From NCBI RefSeq assembly GCF_031179985.1, contig NZ_JAPSHJ010000007.1:18766-82765 (forward strand): a stretch of DNA of 64,000 nucleotides. Reading direction: 5' to 3'. Position numbers and translations under genes: made by a program. This DNA comes from Arthrobacter sp. GTDB taxonomy: Bacteria > Actinomycetota > Actinomycetes > Actinomycetales > Micrococcaceae. The notes beneath the pieces are model-generated. The model had not been told where the DNA came from. It worked only from the letters and a program-made list of their open reading frames with translations, and searched no databases. Of the stretch, positions 42,980 through 51,564 are shown one piece after another. Numbering within the stretch: position 1 is the stretch's first letter; each line of letters starts with the position of its first letter.

Positions 42980-43017
42980 GGTAAGCATACTTGCCATAGG
43001 GATAGTAAGCATGCTTA
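42980..43017. promoter_or_regulatory. Twin palindromic operators upstream of marR
   Basis: TAAGCATGCTTA (43006-43017) is a perfect 12-bp palindrome. GGTAAGCATACTTGCC (42980-42995) is a near copy starting 24 bases earlier, so both face the same side of the helix at about two turns. The placement, about 80 bases before the MarR start, fits autorepression. A perfect 12-mer by chance in an intergenic region is unlikely, although GCATGC itself is common. Confidence 0.6.
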
Positions 43018-43095
43018 TCGTAGAGCGTTGGATGGTATGCGCTGAGGGTTCTGCCCATGGCAGTAAGAATCGCAACCAGGAGGAGGGCTGGACGG

Positions 43096-43653
43096 ATGAT
43101 TCGGAATCAGGACGCCAACACCTGGAGCACGCATCAGCTGCTGTCTATGGCTGCACGGCTCGTTGAACGGCGGCAGGACCGTGCGCTGGCAGCATTGGGG
43201 CTTACCCACGCGGCCGTTATAGCTCTCCAGTGCCTCGACGGCGGCCCACTGAATCAGGAAAGGCTGGCAGCCCAGATCAAAGTGCAGAGCCAAAGTCTGG
43301 GCAAAGTGCTGGCGCGGCTTGAAGCGAGCGGCCTGGTAACACGCTCCCGCAGCCCCGTGGACCGCCGCAGCATAGATGTAGCCATCACCGAAGCCGGCCG
43401 CAGGGCGCTGGATGCTGCACGGCAGGCCGAACGGGACGCCCTTCCTCCTGGCATTTCGCGCCGCCGGTCACTTCACGATGAACTGGCCCGTGTCATTGAT
43501 TTTTTCCCGGATCGGCCGGGCCCGGTTCCGGATATACGGACTGGACCCCAGGCCTTAACGGAAGTACGCCGCGAGCCCCCAGCGAAGACCCACCAAGAGC
43601 GGGTCTCCGAGGACTCCAAGGAGCAGGAGGAGCCGCCACAAGGTCCTTCCTGA
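43096..43653 (+). CDS. MarR family regulator
   Basis: The first 125 residues of this 185-residue protein form a MarR winged-helix domain: HQLLSMAARLVERRQDRALAALGLTH, LNQERLAAQIKVQSQSLGKVLARLEASGLV, and the wing RSRSPVDRRSIDVAITEAGR with the conserved Asp-Arg. The C-terminal 60 residues are acidic, Pro/Glu-rich and probably disordered. ATG 43096 is preferred because AGGAGGAGGG lies eight bases upstream; an ATG at 43057 has only GAGGG at nine. Two palindromic sites lie just before it. The target besides itself is unknown; no efflux gene is adjacent. Confidence 0.88.
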   Translation: MIRNQDANTWSTHQLLSMAARLVERRQDRALAALGLTHAAVIALQCLDGGPLNQERLAAQIKVQSQSLGKVLARLEASGLVTRSRSPVDRRSIDVAITEAGRRALDAARQAERDALPPGISRRRSLHDELARVIDFFPDRPGPVPDIRTGPQALTEVRREPPAKTHQERVSEDSKEQEEPPQGPS

Positions 43654-43692
43654 CGACACTTACCAACTGCGGGGCCCACCCGCAGGAAGGCC

Positions 43693-44634
43693 CTATTCGG
43701 TTCTTGCGAAAAGCTCGCTGAGTTCCGCGGTGAGTTGTTTGCGGAGCGCCGGAGTCCCGATTTCCTTGCCGTCAATGTGGTTGACCGGCGCCAGGAGGCG
43801 GATGCTGGAAATCAGCCAGACGGCGTCGGCATCCAGCAGGTCCTGCGGCTCCAGCGGGCCATAGCCCAGCTCCCAGCCCGCAGCCTTTGCCGCCGTGAAA
43901 AGAGCACCCTGGGAAGTGCCCGGGAGGATCCCGCTGTCCAGTTGGGGCGTGATAAGCCGCTTGACTGTGCGACTGGCGCCGCCGTCGTCCACCGATTGGA
44001 CGTGGGCGAGCAGTACGGTGGAGGTGGGACCCTCCAACACCCGGCCGTCCGCGGATGTAAAGATGACGTCGTCGGCGCCCTGCTTGTGGGCGTACCGCAG
44101 GGCTGCCATATTGACCGCGTAGGACAGGGTCTTGGCTCCGAGGAGCAGCCATGGGGCGCGCTCACCGGCTTCGCTGTCATAGCCACGATCCAGCAGGATA
44201 ACGTCCACGCCTGTTTCACGCTGGCGACGGCCGGCGGCAGGCACCGGTGATACCTGTACCCAGCAGGTGGGGCCGGACGAGCCTTCGACGCCGCGGGTGA
44301 CCAGGAGCTTCACCACCGCTTCGTCTTCCACCGGGTCAACGGAAGGATGCTTCCCGCGGTACTCCGTCAACGCCGTCGCGATGGCCAAGCGCCACGAATC
44401 CTGGCCCGGGATGTGAAGGTCCAGGTGCCGGGCGGAACCCTCCAGCCGGTCCAGGTGCGCCTGCAGCTTCCGCGGATGTCCCGCTACAGCCAGGAGGGAC
44501 TCGAAGACGCCGTCGCCGCGGGTGGCTCCCTGGTCCGTAGCCATCAGTTGCGGCTGTGAAGCGTCCGCAATCCGGCCGTTGGGAAACTCGGGATCAAGGA
44601 ACACCAGCACCGTGGCGGGAGCAGCAGAAGTCAT
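43693..44634 (-). CDS. Aminodeoxychorismate lyase-like PLP enzyme (class IV)
   Basis: This 313-residue class IV aminotransferase-fold protein is probably 4-amino-4-deoxychorismate lyase (PabC), which splits ADC to pABA and pyruvate. It shows TDQGATRGDGVFESL, Lys168 in LLGAKTLSYAVNM as the PLP lysine, and DDVIFTSADGRVLEGPTSTVLL. A branched-chain or D-amino-acid aminotransferase is the main alternative. The context is supportive: a PabB fusion lies 1.6 kb away on the same strand, with cls inverted between them. A bare CTAG-rich junction separates it from marR on the other strand. Confidence 0.83.
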   Translation of the reverse strand: MTSAAPATVLVFLDPEFPNGRIADASQPQLMATDQGATRGDGVFESLLAVAGHPRKLQAHLDRLEGSARHLDLHIPGQDSWRLAIATALTEYRGKHPSVDPVEDEAVVKLLVTRGVEGSSGPTCWVQVSPVPAAGRRQRETGVDVILLDRGYDSEAGERAPWLLLGAKTLSYAVNMAALRYAHKQGADDVIFTSADGRVLEGPTSTVLLAHVQSVDDGGASRTVKRLITPQLDSGILPGTSQGALFTAAKAAGWELGYGPLEPQDLLDADAVWLISSIRLLAPVNHIDGKEIGTPALRKQLTAELSELFARTE

Positions 44635-44727
44635 GCCTCCAGCTTAGTAGGGGCTGCTGCGGGATAGGCTGTGGACAATGCCCGCTCTGGAACAGGTCCA
44701 GCGGGCTGTGAACTATGGGGGTTCATT

Positions 44728-46203
44728 TTGCTCTGGCCGTTTCCGTTGGCTGGCACGTTGCCACCTTGGCTTATCTTGTTCCTGAGCCTGCTTGACCTGG
44801 TGATCCGCGTCCTGGCTGTTGGAATCATCCCCGGGAACCGTCGCCCCACGACGGCCATGGCCTGGCTGCTGGGCATTTTCTTTGTGCCTGTGCTGGGACT
44901 GGTGCTTTTCCTCCTTTTCGGCAATTTCAGGCTTTCACGCAGGCGCAGGGCACAGCAGGAGGCGGTGAACAGGCGGATCCAGGCCGGCACATCGCAATTG
45001 GCCAGACTGGAGAGCCGGTACTCCGGTCCCGAGTGGGTGGGTTCGGCCGCCGAACTGAACCGAAGGCTCGGTTCCCTGCCCATGGTGGACGGCAACAGTG
45101 TGGAGCTGCTGCCGGGGTATCCGGATTCAATCAAGGCAATGACTGCAGCCGTGCGCAAGGCCAAGGTCTTCGTCAACGCCGAGTTCTACATCATGAGCAC
45201 GGACCATGTGACCGAAGACCTCTTCGAAGCCCTGGTCGAGGCCGCCGAGCGGGGTGTTGAGGTCCGCGTCCTGTTCGATCACCTCGGCACGTTGCGCATC
45301 AAGGGCTACCGGAAGCTCATAAGACGCCTCAATGACAGCAAGATCCAGTGGCGCCCCATGCTCCCGCTGCGTCCCGTGCATGGACAATGGCGCCGGCCCG
45401 ATCTCCGCAACCACCGCAAAATTATGGTGATCGACGGCGAAGTGGCCTTCACCGGATCCCAGAACCTGATCGAGCCCTCGTACAACAATCCCCGGCACCG
45501 CAAAGTGGGCCGCGAGTGGGTTGAACTCATGACGTGCCTGCGCGGCCCGATCGTTACCACCATTAATGTGGTCTTCGCCACCGACTGGCTGAGTGAAACA
45601 GACGATTCCCTGGAGGATCAGCTGGCGCACCCGCCCGAACTGGCACCCGGCACCGTGACGGCCCAGGTGGTGCCCAGCGGCCCGGGATTCAGCACCGAAA
45701 ACAACCTGCGGCTCTTCAACACCCTCATCTACTCCGCCCAGCACCGGATCTCTATCTGCAGCCCGTACTTCGTCCCGGACGACTCCCTGCTGTATGCGGT
45801 GACCACGGCGGCGCAGCGGGGGGTCGCCGTCGAACTCTTCGTCTCCGAAAAGGGCGACCAGCTCCTGGTGCACCACGCCCAGAGGTCCTACTACCAGGCG
45901 TTGCTGGAAGCCGGCGTGCGCATCTACCTCTATCAAGCGCCGTTTGTGCTGCACGCCAAGCACTTCACCATCGACGACGAAGTGGCTGTCCTTGGGTCCA
46001 GCAACATGGACATGCGGTCGTTTTCGCTGAACCTCGAGGTCTCCGTGATGCTCCTGGGGCAGGACATCGTCACCCGGATGAGGGCTGTGGAGGACACCTA
46101 CCGGGACATCTCGCACGAACTCCAGCTCGAGGACTGGATGCAGCGGCCCATGCTGGTCAAGTACGTGGACAACGTGGCGCGGCTGACGGCGACCCTGCAG
46201 TAG
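44728..46203 (+). CDS. cls: Cardiolipin synthase
   Basis: The 491-residue enzyme has two N-terminal helices (residues 1-60) and two phospholipase D motifs, HRKIMVID (from His229) and HAKHFTID (from His409), which transfer phosphatidyl groups to form cardiolipin. The N-terminal pattern and SGPGFSTENNLRLFNTLI are typical of Cls. A TTG at 44728 with GGGGG six bases upstream is the preferred start; a GTG at 44671 would add 19 residues without similarity. It is divergent from the PabC-like gene and convergent with the PabB fusion, 22 bases apart. High-GC actinobacteria usually use this type together with phosphatidylglycerol. Confidence 0.92.
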   Translation: MLWPFPLAGTLPPWLILFLSLLDLVIRVLAVGIIPGNRRPTTAMAWLLGIFFVPVLGLVLFLLFGNFRLSRRRRAQQEAVNRRIQAGTSQLARLESRYSGPEWVGSAAELNRRLGSLPMVDGNSVELLPGYPDSIKAMTAAVRKAKVFVNAEFYIMSTDHVTEDLFEALVEAAERGVEVRVLFDHLGTLRIKGYRKLIRRLNDSKIQWRPMLPLRPVHGQWRRPDLRNHRKIMVIDGEVAFTGSQNLIEPSYNNPRHRKVGREWVELMTCLRGPIVTTINVVFATDWLSETDDSLEDQLAHPPELAPGTVTAQVVPSGPGFSTENNLRLFNTLIYSAQHRISICSPYFVPDDSLLYAVTTAAQRGVAVELFVSEKGDQLLVHHAQRSYYQALLEAGVRIYLYQAPFVLHAKHFTIDDEVAVLGSSNMDMRSFSLNLEVSVMLLGQDIVTRMRAVEDTYRDISHELQLEDWMQRPMLVKYVDNVARLTATLQ

Positions 46204-46225
46204 GCCTGCCTGCGTCCGGGGAGGT

Positions 46226-48334
46226 TTAGCCGGGGAACTCGGCCCCAAGTGTGGAAAGCACACCGTACGCCTTGGTCCGGATCTCCTCGTACTCCTCCTG
46301 CGGCGAGGAATCGGCCGTGATGGCACCGCCGACGCCGAGGCTGAGCTCGGCACGGCCGTCGCCGTCGGCCCTGATCACCAGGGTTCGGATGGCGACGGCC
46401 AGATCGGTGGCCCCATTGAGGGAAAAGTAGCCGATGGCACCCGAGTACACACCGCGAGGGGCCTCTTCCAGCCGGTCCAGAATGGCCATGGTGCTGATTT
46501 TGGGAGCGCCCGTCATGGAGCCGGCGGGGAAGCAGGCCGCAACTGCCTCGGCCCGGGAAGCCCCTGGCAGGAGTTGAGCGTCAATGGTGCTCACCAGTTG
46601 GTGGACGGTGGCGTAGCTCTCCACCACGCATAAGCGGCTCACTGTTACGCTGCCGGGCTCGGCGAAATGGCTGAGGTCGTTCCGCAACAGGTCCACAATC
46701 ATGATGTTCTCGGCCCGGTCCTTTGGGGACGATTCCAGGTCGGCGCGAAGGGCAGCATCCTGTTCCGCATTTAGCGAGCGGCCCCGCGTGCCCTTGATGG
46801 GTTCGGCCCGCATGCTGCCGGCGGAAGTGATCCTGAGGAAGCGCTCCGGTGAGGTGCTGGCCACTGAGAGGCTGCCGAAACGCAGGAGACTCCCGAAAGG
46901 GGCAGGATTCCTTTGCCGGAGCTGCACGTAAGTTTGCCAGGGATCCACTGCGGTCCCATGTGCATGGAGCGCTGTCGTCAGGCAGATTTCGTAGGAGTTG
47001 CCTTCAGCAATCTCGTGCTGCGCCACCCCTATCTTGTGTTTGTAATCCACCTCAGTGTCCCGGGCGGTGAATTCCAGCCCACCGACGCCTGGTTTCTTGG
47101 AAAGTTCGACGGCGTGGACACCTGCGTCAGCACCGTCACCTGCGGCAGTGCTCCCCGCGGCCCCCGAGGCTGCCGTCACGGCTTGGGCAGCTTGTGACAC
47201 CCATTCCGCGGCGTCTGGTGCTTCAAGGGCGAACAGCCAGACGGAACCCTTCCGATGGTCCAGGACCACAGCACGCCCGGCGAAGATCAAGGCGGAATCC
47301 GGTGTGGGGGATCCGGCGTTACTTCCGCCTGTCTCGCGCTTCAGTTCATAGCCCAGATAGCCCAGCCAGCCAAGGGTGAATTCACCGCCGTAGCCCTCGG
47401 GCGCGGGAACAATGCTGCTTCCCCAGACCGCATCCAGCCAGCGGAAGAAGGGGCCTTCGATCCTCGCGGTGGCGCAGCCTGTGCTTACCGTTGTGATCCC
47501 GTTGCGGTGCGTGGCCATCTGGCCATGGCTGCCGCCGTCGTCGGCCAGAATACTGAACCGCCTGCGCTCCGCTGCAGGCGAGGCCCCAACGGCGCCCGCG
47601 GAAGAACCGGTATCCCGCGCAAGGTCCGGGCCGTCCGAAGAGTCCAGCCACACGGCATTGGTCGAGGCTCCGTAGAGCGTTTCGTAGAGGGCCATGGCGT
47701 CAGGCTCCGCGTCGATCCGTTGCGCTCGCAGCTTCAGGCCGCGGCGGGTTGAGAGCTCCGGCAACAGTACGCCAGAGCAGGACGGCAGGTACTGAAGGGC
47801 ACGCAGGACGTCCCCGGGGGCGTTGCCGTCTGCCCGGTTGAGTACCCGCACGTCAATGTTCTCCAGCACCGCATCCGCGGCCAGCCACTCGACTTCCTGC
47901 GCCGCCCAGAGATCCCAGTACGGCTCATAAGTGCTTCCATCACGGGACAAGGCGCGTGCGCGGCGTTCGTCGTCGGGGGCCTCTGTCCAGACCACTGCGT
48001 CCAAAAGGGGCCGGGCCGCATCAGAGGCCGCTCCCACTCCCTCGACGATCACAATTTCAGCGGGAAGCGTGACTCTGACGTCGCCGTCGTAATGCTTCTC
48101 CCAATCCCACGTCACCCATTCGGCGCCCTGCCCGCTTCGCAAGGGCGCGAGCACGGTGGTGATATAGCGTTCCACCCCGGCCGCAAGCCCGTTCCAGCCC
48201 GGATAGATGTCCTCGAGGTGGAAAAGGGAGACCTTGTGATGGGCGCGCAAACTTGCCGCCAGTTCGATAGCGATGGTTGTTTTGCCTGCTCCGGACCGCC
48301 CGTCGATGGCAATGATCACAGGTGCGGGGCTCAT
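46226..48334 (-). CDS. pabB: P-loop kinase-like domain fused to aminodeoxychorismate synthase component I (PabB)
   Basis: Residues 12-19 (GRSGAGKT) are a Walker A motif in a uridine-kinase-like NTPase domain (about 1-175, with FHLEDIYPGWNGL and EIVIVEGVGA). From about residue 270 a chorismate-binding domain follows. PIKGT with Lys514 is the PabB-type nucleophile signature, distinct from TrpE's PIAGT, and SSPKDRAENIMIVDLLRND, FPAGSMTGAPK and GVGGAITADSSP complete it. PabB makes ADC from chorismate for folate synthesis with an amidotransferase (PabA), which is not in the window. The kinase function is unknown. The gene overlaps the upstream phosphatase gene by four bases, suggesting coupled translation. 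Confidence 0.9.
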   Translation of the reverse strand: MSPAPVIIAIDGRSGAGKTTIAIELAASLRAHHKVSLFHLEDIYPGWNGLAAGVERYITTVLAPLRSGQGAEWVTWDWEKHYDGDVRVTLPAEIVIVEGVGAASDAARPLLDAVVWTEAPDDERRARALSRDGSTYEPYWDLWAAQEVEWLAADAVLENIDVRVLNRADGNAPGDVLRALQYLPSCSGVLLPELSTRRGLKLRAQRIDAEPDAMALYETLYGASTNAVWLDSSDGPDLARDTGSSAGAVGASPAAERRRFSILADDGGSHGQMATHRNGITTVSTGCATARIEGPFFRWLDAVWGSSIVPAPEGYGGEFTLGWLGYLGYELKRETGGSNAGSPTPDSALIFAGRAVVLDHRKGSVWLFALEAPDAAEWVSQAAQAVTAASGAAGSTAAGDGADAGVHAVELSKKPGVGGLEFTARDTEVDYKHKIGVAQHEIAEGNSYEICLTTALHAHGTAVDPWQTYVQLRQRNPAPFGSLLRFGSLSVASTSPERFLRITSAGSMRAEPIKGTRGRSLNAEQDAALRADLESSPKDRAENIMIVDLLRNDLSHFAEPGSVTVSRLCVVESYATVHQLVSTIDAQLLPGASRAEAVAACFPAGSMTGAPKISTMAILDRLEEAPRGVYSGAIGYFSLNGATDLAVAIRTLVIRADGDGRAELSLGVGGAITADSSPQEEYEEIRTKAYGVLSTLGAEFPG

Positions 48335-48888
48335 GGAATAGAGCGTACCTGCTGCTCCGGAGGGTCCTGGTACTTCTGCAGCTGGAGCTGGGCCCTGACA
48401 TGCTTAACAATTCCGGGCACAGAAGCCTGGATAAGCCGCCAGGTCTCTTCGAAATCGGACTGGCCTCCGTACCAGGGATCGTCAATGCCGCGGTCCAGAT
48501 TGTCGCCGTCGGCCACCACCGGATCGAAGGAGCGCAGCATGCGGATCCGGGCGCGGGATTGCTCGTCCGGTGCCGCTTCCAGAAGCCAGCCGTAATGGTC
48601 GACGTCCAAGGCCAGGATGAGGTGGCGCTCAGCGAACCATTCCTGTTGCCATTTCCTTGCTCGATGCCCGCTTGAGTCGATCGATCGGGCTGCAAGAATC
48701 CGGGCAGCGCGGGGATCAACGGGGCGGCCTGCTTCATAGGCCGTGGTACCGGCGGAATCCACCACAACGACGTCGCTCAGACCGGCTGCTGCGAAGGCGT
48801 CTGCGAGCATCCGTTCAGCCATGGGGGAGCGGCAGATGTTGCCGGTGCAGACCGCAATGATCCGGTAGGGGTTCGACGACGGGGACAT
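48331..48888 (-). CDS. Low-molecular-weight protein-tyrosine phosphatase
   Basis: The 185-residue protein carries the LMW-PTP P-loop CTGNICRS (Cys14 to Ser21) and the catalytic IDDPWYGG acid motif. It dephosphorylates phosphotyrosine; mycobacterial PtpA is a relative. It could also act on arsenate in some relatives, but the CTGNICRS context favours PTP. It overlaps the PabB-fusion start by ATGA. That linkage with a P-loop kinase-like domain is notable, but regulatory meaning is unproved. Confidence 0.92.
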   Translation of the reverse strand: MSPSSNPYRIIAVCTGNICRSPMAERMLADAFAAAGLSDVVVVDSAGTTAYEAGRPVDPRAARILAARSIDSSGHRARKWQQEWFAERHLILALDVDHYGWLLEAAPDEQSRARIRMLRSFDPVVADGDNLDRGIDDPWYGGQSDFEETWRLIQASVPGIVKHVRAQLQLQKYQDPPEQQVRSIP

Positions 48889-49000
48889 GCGCTAAGCATG
48901 CTGCAGCGTTTCCGGTTTGGCTAGCCCGCAAGCAAGGCCTGTGCCGATCGGCGCTGGGTTGCCCTTAACTTTGGGCAGGGTGGACAGGCGAGCACAATCG

Positions 49001-49036
49001 TTGACTTTTTCAACAATGTATATTCTCATGAATATA
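49001..49036 (+). promoter_or_regulatory. Operator/promoter region of the CoA operon
   Basis: TTGACTTTTTCAA (49001-49013) has dyad ends TTGA/TCAA. It is followed by TATATTC-TCAT-GAATATA (49019-49036), a perfect 7-bp inverted repeat. Dyads of this AT-rich type are common operators of TetR or MarR repressors. They lie about 75 bases upstream of the SDR start. A TTGACT could serve as -35 with TATTCT (49021-49026), but spacing is short. Confidence 0.5.
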
Positions 49037-49108
49037 GCAAAGCATCACGTGCCGTGTGGCCGGGTGCATACGTCCGCGGCATCACATGCCAGCAGCAAAG
49101 GAGCAGCC

Positions 49109-50059
49109 ATGAGCCTGTCAGGCAAAGTAGCAATCGTCACCGGCGGCGCCAGAGGCCTGGGGCTGGCTTACGCGAGGGAGCTTTCACGCCAGGGCGCCGC
49201 CGTCGTCGTCAACGACGTTGACGTCTCCGCAGCGGAAGAGGCTGTGGCATTGATCCGGTCCGACGGCGGCAGGGCTGTAACAGCGGTTGCTCCCGTAGGC
49301 AGCAAGGAAGCCGCAAAACTGCTCGTAAACACTGCAGTTACCGAATTCGGACGCCTGGACATCCTGGTGACCAACGCCGGCATCCTGCGGGACAAGAGCC
49401 TGTTGAAGATGACCGACGAGGATTTTGACCTGGTGATCAACGTCCACCTGCGCGGCACCTTTACCTGTGCACGTGAAGCATTCGCCTACTTCAAGGAAAA
49501 CGGGGTGGCCGGCAGGATCATCACCATCGGCTCACCCACCGGCCAGCGCGGAAACTTCGGCCAGACCAACTACGCCGCCGCCAAAGCCGGAATCGTGGGG
49601 ATGGTCCGCACCTGGGCACTGGAAATGAAGAAGGCAGGCGTCACTGCCAACACCGTAGTCCCGGTGGCGGCCACCGCCATGACCAAGACTATTCCTTACT
49701 TCCAGAAGGCTGTCGAGGCCGACGAGCGCGGCGAAGCGATGCCCGACTTCTTCCGGCAGGAGCTCGGTTTCGGAACGGCCGACGACGTCTCCGGGCTGAT
49801 TGCCTTCCTCGCTTCCGACGCCGCTTCCGGCATCACCGGCCAGGTGATCGGCGCCGGCGGTGACCGCCTGCAGTTGTGGACCCACCCGGAGGCAGCCGTC
49901 ACCCACTACTGCGACGGCGGCTGGAGTTACCAGGAGCTCGTGGAAAACTTCACCCCGCTGTTCGGAGGCAAGCTGCAGAGCGTGGGCGAGGAGTTCCTCC
50001 CGCTGCCGGAGGAGCTTAAGCCTGCCCAGCAGGAACCAGTACCGGTGCAGGCACGCTGA
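49109..50059 (+). CDS. Short-chain dehydrogenase/reductase, MFE2-type 3-hydroxyacyl-CoA dehydrogenase-like
   Basis: This 316-residue SDR has the NAD(P) glycine motif TGGARGLG (residues 11-18), the NAG motif, and the catalytic Tyr155/Lys159 (YAAAK). The string VAIVTGGARGLGLAYARELSRQGAAVVVND resembles the dehydrogenase part of peroxisomal multifunctional enzyme 2, and an extension of about 60 residues follows the usual 250-residue fold. Acting on a 3-hydroxyacyl-CoA is inferred from the MaoC and acyl-CoA synthetase genes downstream. AAGGAG, six bases before the ATG at 49109, sets the start. It is the first gene of a likely operon, with one base to the next gene. Confidence 0.9.
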   Translation: MSLSGKVAIVTGGARGLGLAYARELSRQGAAVVVNDVDVSAAEEAVALIRSDGGRAVTAVAPVGSKEAAKLLVNTAVTEFGRLDILVTNAGILRDKSLLKMTDEDFDLVINVHLRGTFTCAREAFAYFKENGVAGRIITIGSPTGQRGNFGQTNYAAAKAGIVGMVRTWALEMKKAGVTANTVVPVAATAMTKTIPYFQKAVEADERGEAMPDFFRQELGFGTADDVSGLIAFLASDAASGITGQVIGAGGDRLQLWTHPEAAVTHYCDGGWSYQELVENFTPLFGGKLQSVGEEFLPLPEELKPAQQEPVPVQAR

Positions 50060-50060
50060 C

Positions 50061-50966
50061 ATGCCCGCATCCCCCACTGTCCAGCCGTACGAGCTGGGCG
50101 TTGATGCCTCGAAGCTCGCTGCGATCGACATGCACGTCCACCTCGAGGTGGACGGGCACGGGCATGGTTCCCTACCCGCAGCGCTAACCAAGGCCTCAGC
50201 AAAATACTTCAAGGCCGAGGACCGGACGCCTTCGATAGACCGGATTGCCGAGGTGTACCGCGAGCTGAACATGGCCGCCGTCGTGTTCACCGTGGACGCC
50301 CGGACGCAGCTCAGACATGAGCCCAACTCCATTCCTGAGCTCATCGCCGGTGCCGCGCGGAACAACGACGTCCTGATTCCCTTCGGGAGCGTGGACCCGC
50401 GCACCGGCACGGAAGCGATTCGAGGTGCCAGGCATCAGGCGGTGGACCTTGGCGCACGCGGTTTCAAATTCCACCCCAGCCTGCAGGGCTTCGATCCGTC
50501 CGATGAACAGTTCTACCCGCTGTGGGAGACGCTGCAGGAACTGGGGCTGCCGGCCATTTTCCATACAGGGCAGAACGGCATGGGCGCTGGACTCCCTGGG
50601 GGCTATGGAATCAAGCTGGCCTACTCCAATCCACTGCTGCTCGACGCTGTTGCCGCTGACTTCCCGGAGCTGCAGATCATCATGGCCCACCCCTCGGTGC
50701 CGTGGCAGGACGAGGCGAACTCGATCGCCACCCATAAGGCCAATGTGTTCATTGACCTTTCCGGCTGGTCCCCGAAGTATTTTCCGGAATCCCTGGTGAA
50801 GGCCGCCAATTCGATGCTTCAGGACAAGGTGCTGTTCGGCACTGACTTCCCTCTCATCACCCCGCAGAAGTGGCTCGGCGCCTTCGCCGATCTGCCGCTG
50901 AAGGACGAGGTGCGGCCAAAGATCCTCAAGGAGAACGCCGTGCGGCTCCTCGGGCTCGCCGCCTGA
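50061..50966 (+). CDS. Amidohydrolase (family 2, ACMSD-like)
   Basis: The 301-residue metal-dependent hydrolase has the HxH motif (His25, His27 in AAIDMHVHLEVDG), then KFHPSLQGF, IFHTGQNG, IIMAHPSVPWQ and FGTDFPLITP with the terminal metal-binding Asp. These belong to amidohydrolase family 2, which includes ACMS decarboxylase, 2,6-dihydroxybenzoate decarboxylase and several lactonases. Decarboxylation or hydrolysis of a ring-cleavage product is possible; sequence does not fix the substrate. It starts one base after the SDR stop. Confidence 0.9.
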   Translation: MPASPTVQPYELGVDASKLAAIDMHVHLEVDGHGHGSLPAALTKASAKYFKAEDRTPSIDRIAEVYRELNMAAVVFTVDARTQLRHEPNSIPELIAGAARNNDVLIPFGSVDPRTGTEAIRGARHQAVDLGARGFKFHPSLQGFDPSDEQFYPLWETLQELGLPAIFHTGQNGMGAGLPGGYGIKLAYSNPLLLDAVAADFPELQIIMAHPSVPWQDEANSIATHKANVFIDLSGWSPKYFPESLVKAANSMLQDKVLFGTDFPLITPQKWLGAFADLPLKDEVRPKILKENAVRLLGLAA

Positions 50967-51056
50967 TTCAACTCATTCACCCAGGTGCGCAAAACCCCAA
51001 ACTGCCGCACCGCCGTCGTCCTTACTCACTAGAAACCGCTACTTCTGGAGGCAACA

Positions 51057-51512
51057 ATGCCCAATCTCGTCGTCGACTTCGACAAACTGCTCACTCTCGC
51101 CGGCACCGATCTCGGCGTCACCGAATACCGGGATATCACCCAGGAACAGATCAACAGGTTCGCGGAGGCGACGGGCGACGACCAGTGGATTCACGTGGAC
51201 CCGGAGAGAGCCAAGGACGGGCCGTTCGGTGCGCCCATCGCCCACGGCTTCCTCACCCTCTCGCTCATCATCCCGTTCTGGGGCGAGCTCTTCGACGTCG
51301 AAGGTGTGGCCACGAAAGTGAATTACGGGCTCGACAAGGTCCGCTTCACCTCACCTGTGATGGTGGGCTCACGCATCCGCATGCAGGCCACCATCGCCGA
51401 AATCATCGAGGTGAAGGGCGGCGCCCAGATCAAGGTGGCCAATACCATCCAGATTGAAGGCCAGGAGCGCCCCGCCGTGGTGGCAGAATTTCTGGCCCGC
51501 TTCTACAAGTAG
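51057..51512 (+). CDS. MaoC-like (R)-specific enoyl-CoA hydratase
   Basis: The 151-residue hot-dog protein belongs to the MaoC group. It has ITQEQINRFAEATGDDQWIHVDPERA with hydratase-type Asp41/42 and His46, and PIAHGFLTLSL. It should add water to trans-2-enoyl-CoA to give (R)-3-hydroxyacyl-CoA, which MFE2-type SDRs oxidise. GGAGG, seven bases before the ATG, sets the start. A 90-base gap after the amidohydrolase gene leaves room for an internal promoter. Confidence 0.9.
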   Translation: MPNLVVDFDKLLTLAGTDLGVTEYRDITQEQINRFAEATGDDQWIHVDPERAKDGPFGAPIAHGFLTLSLIIPFWGELFDVEGVATKVNYGLDKVRFTSPVMVGSRIRMQATIAEIIEVKGGAQIKVANTIQIEGQERPAVVAEFLARFYK

Positions 51513-51564
51513 AGCTGCCTGGGGAACAGCAGCAGGACTAACTTGGGATAAGAGAGGATTCACG

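Noticed and set aside
45127-46353. Open frame of about 400 codons antisense to cls
   Set aside because: It mirrors the cls coding region, has a His/Gly-rich shadow composition, and crosses into pabB without signals.
48891-48903. TAAGCATGCT before the phosphatase gene as a third MarR site
   Set aside because: It lacks the full palindrome, and GCATGC-containing strings also occur inside coding regions at 41720, 57686 and 62175, so the match is weak.
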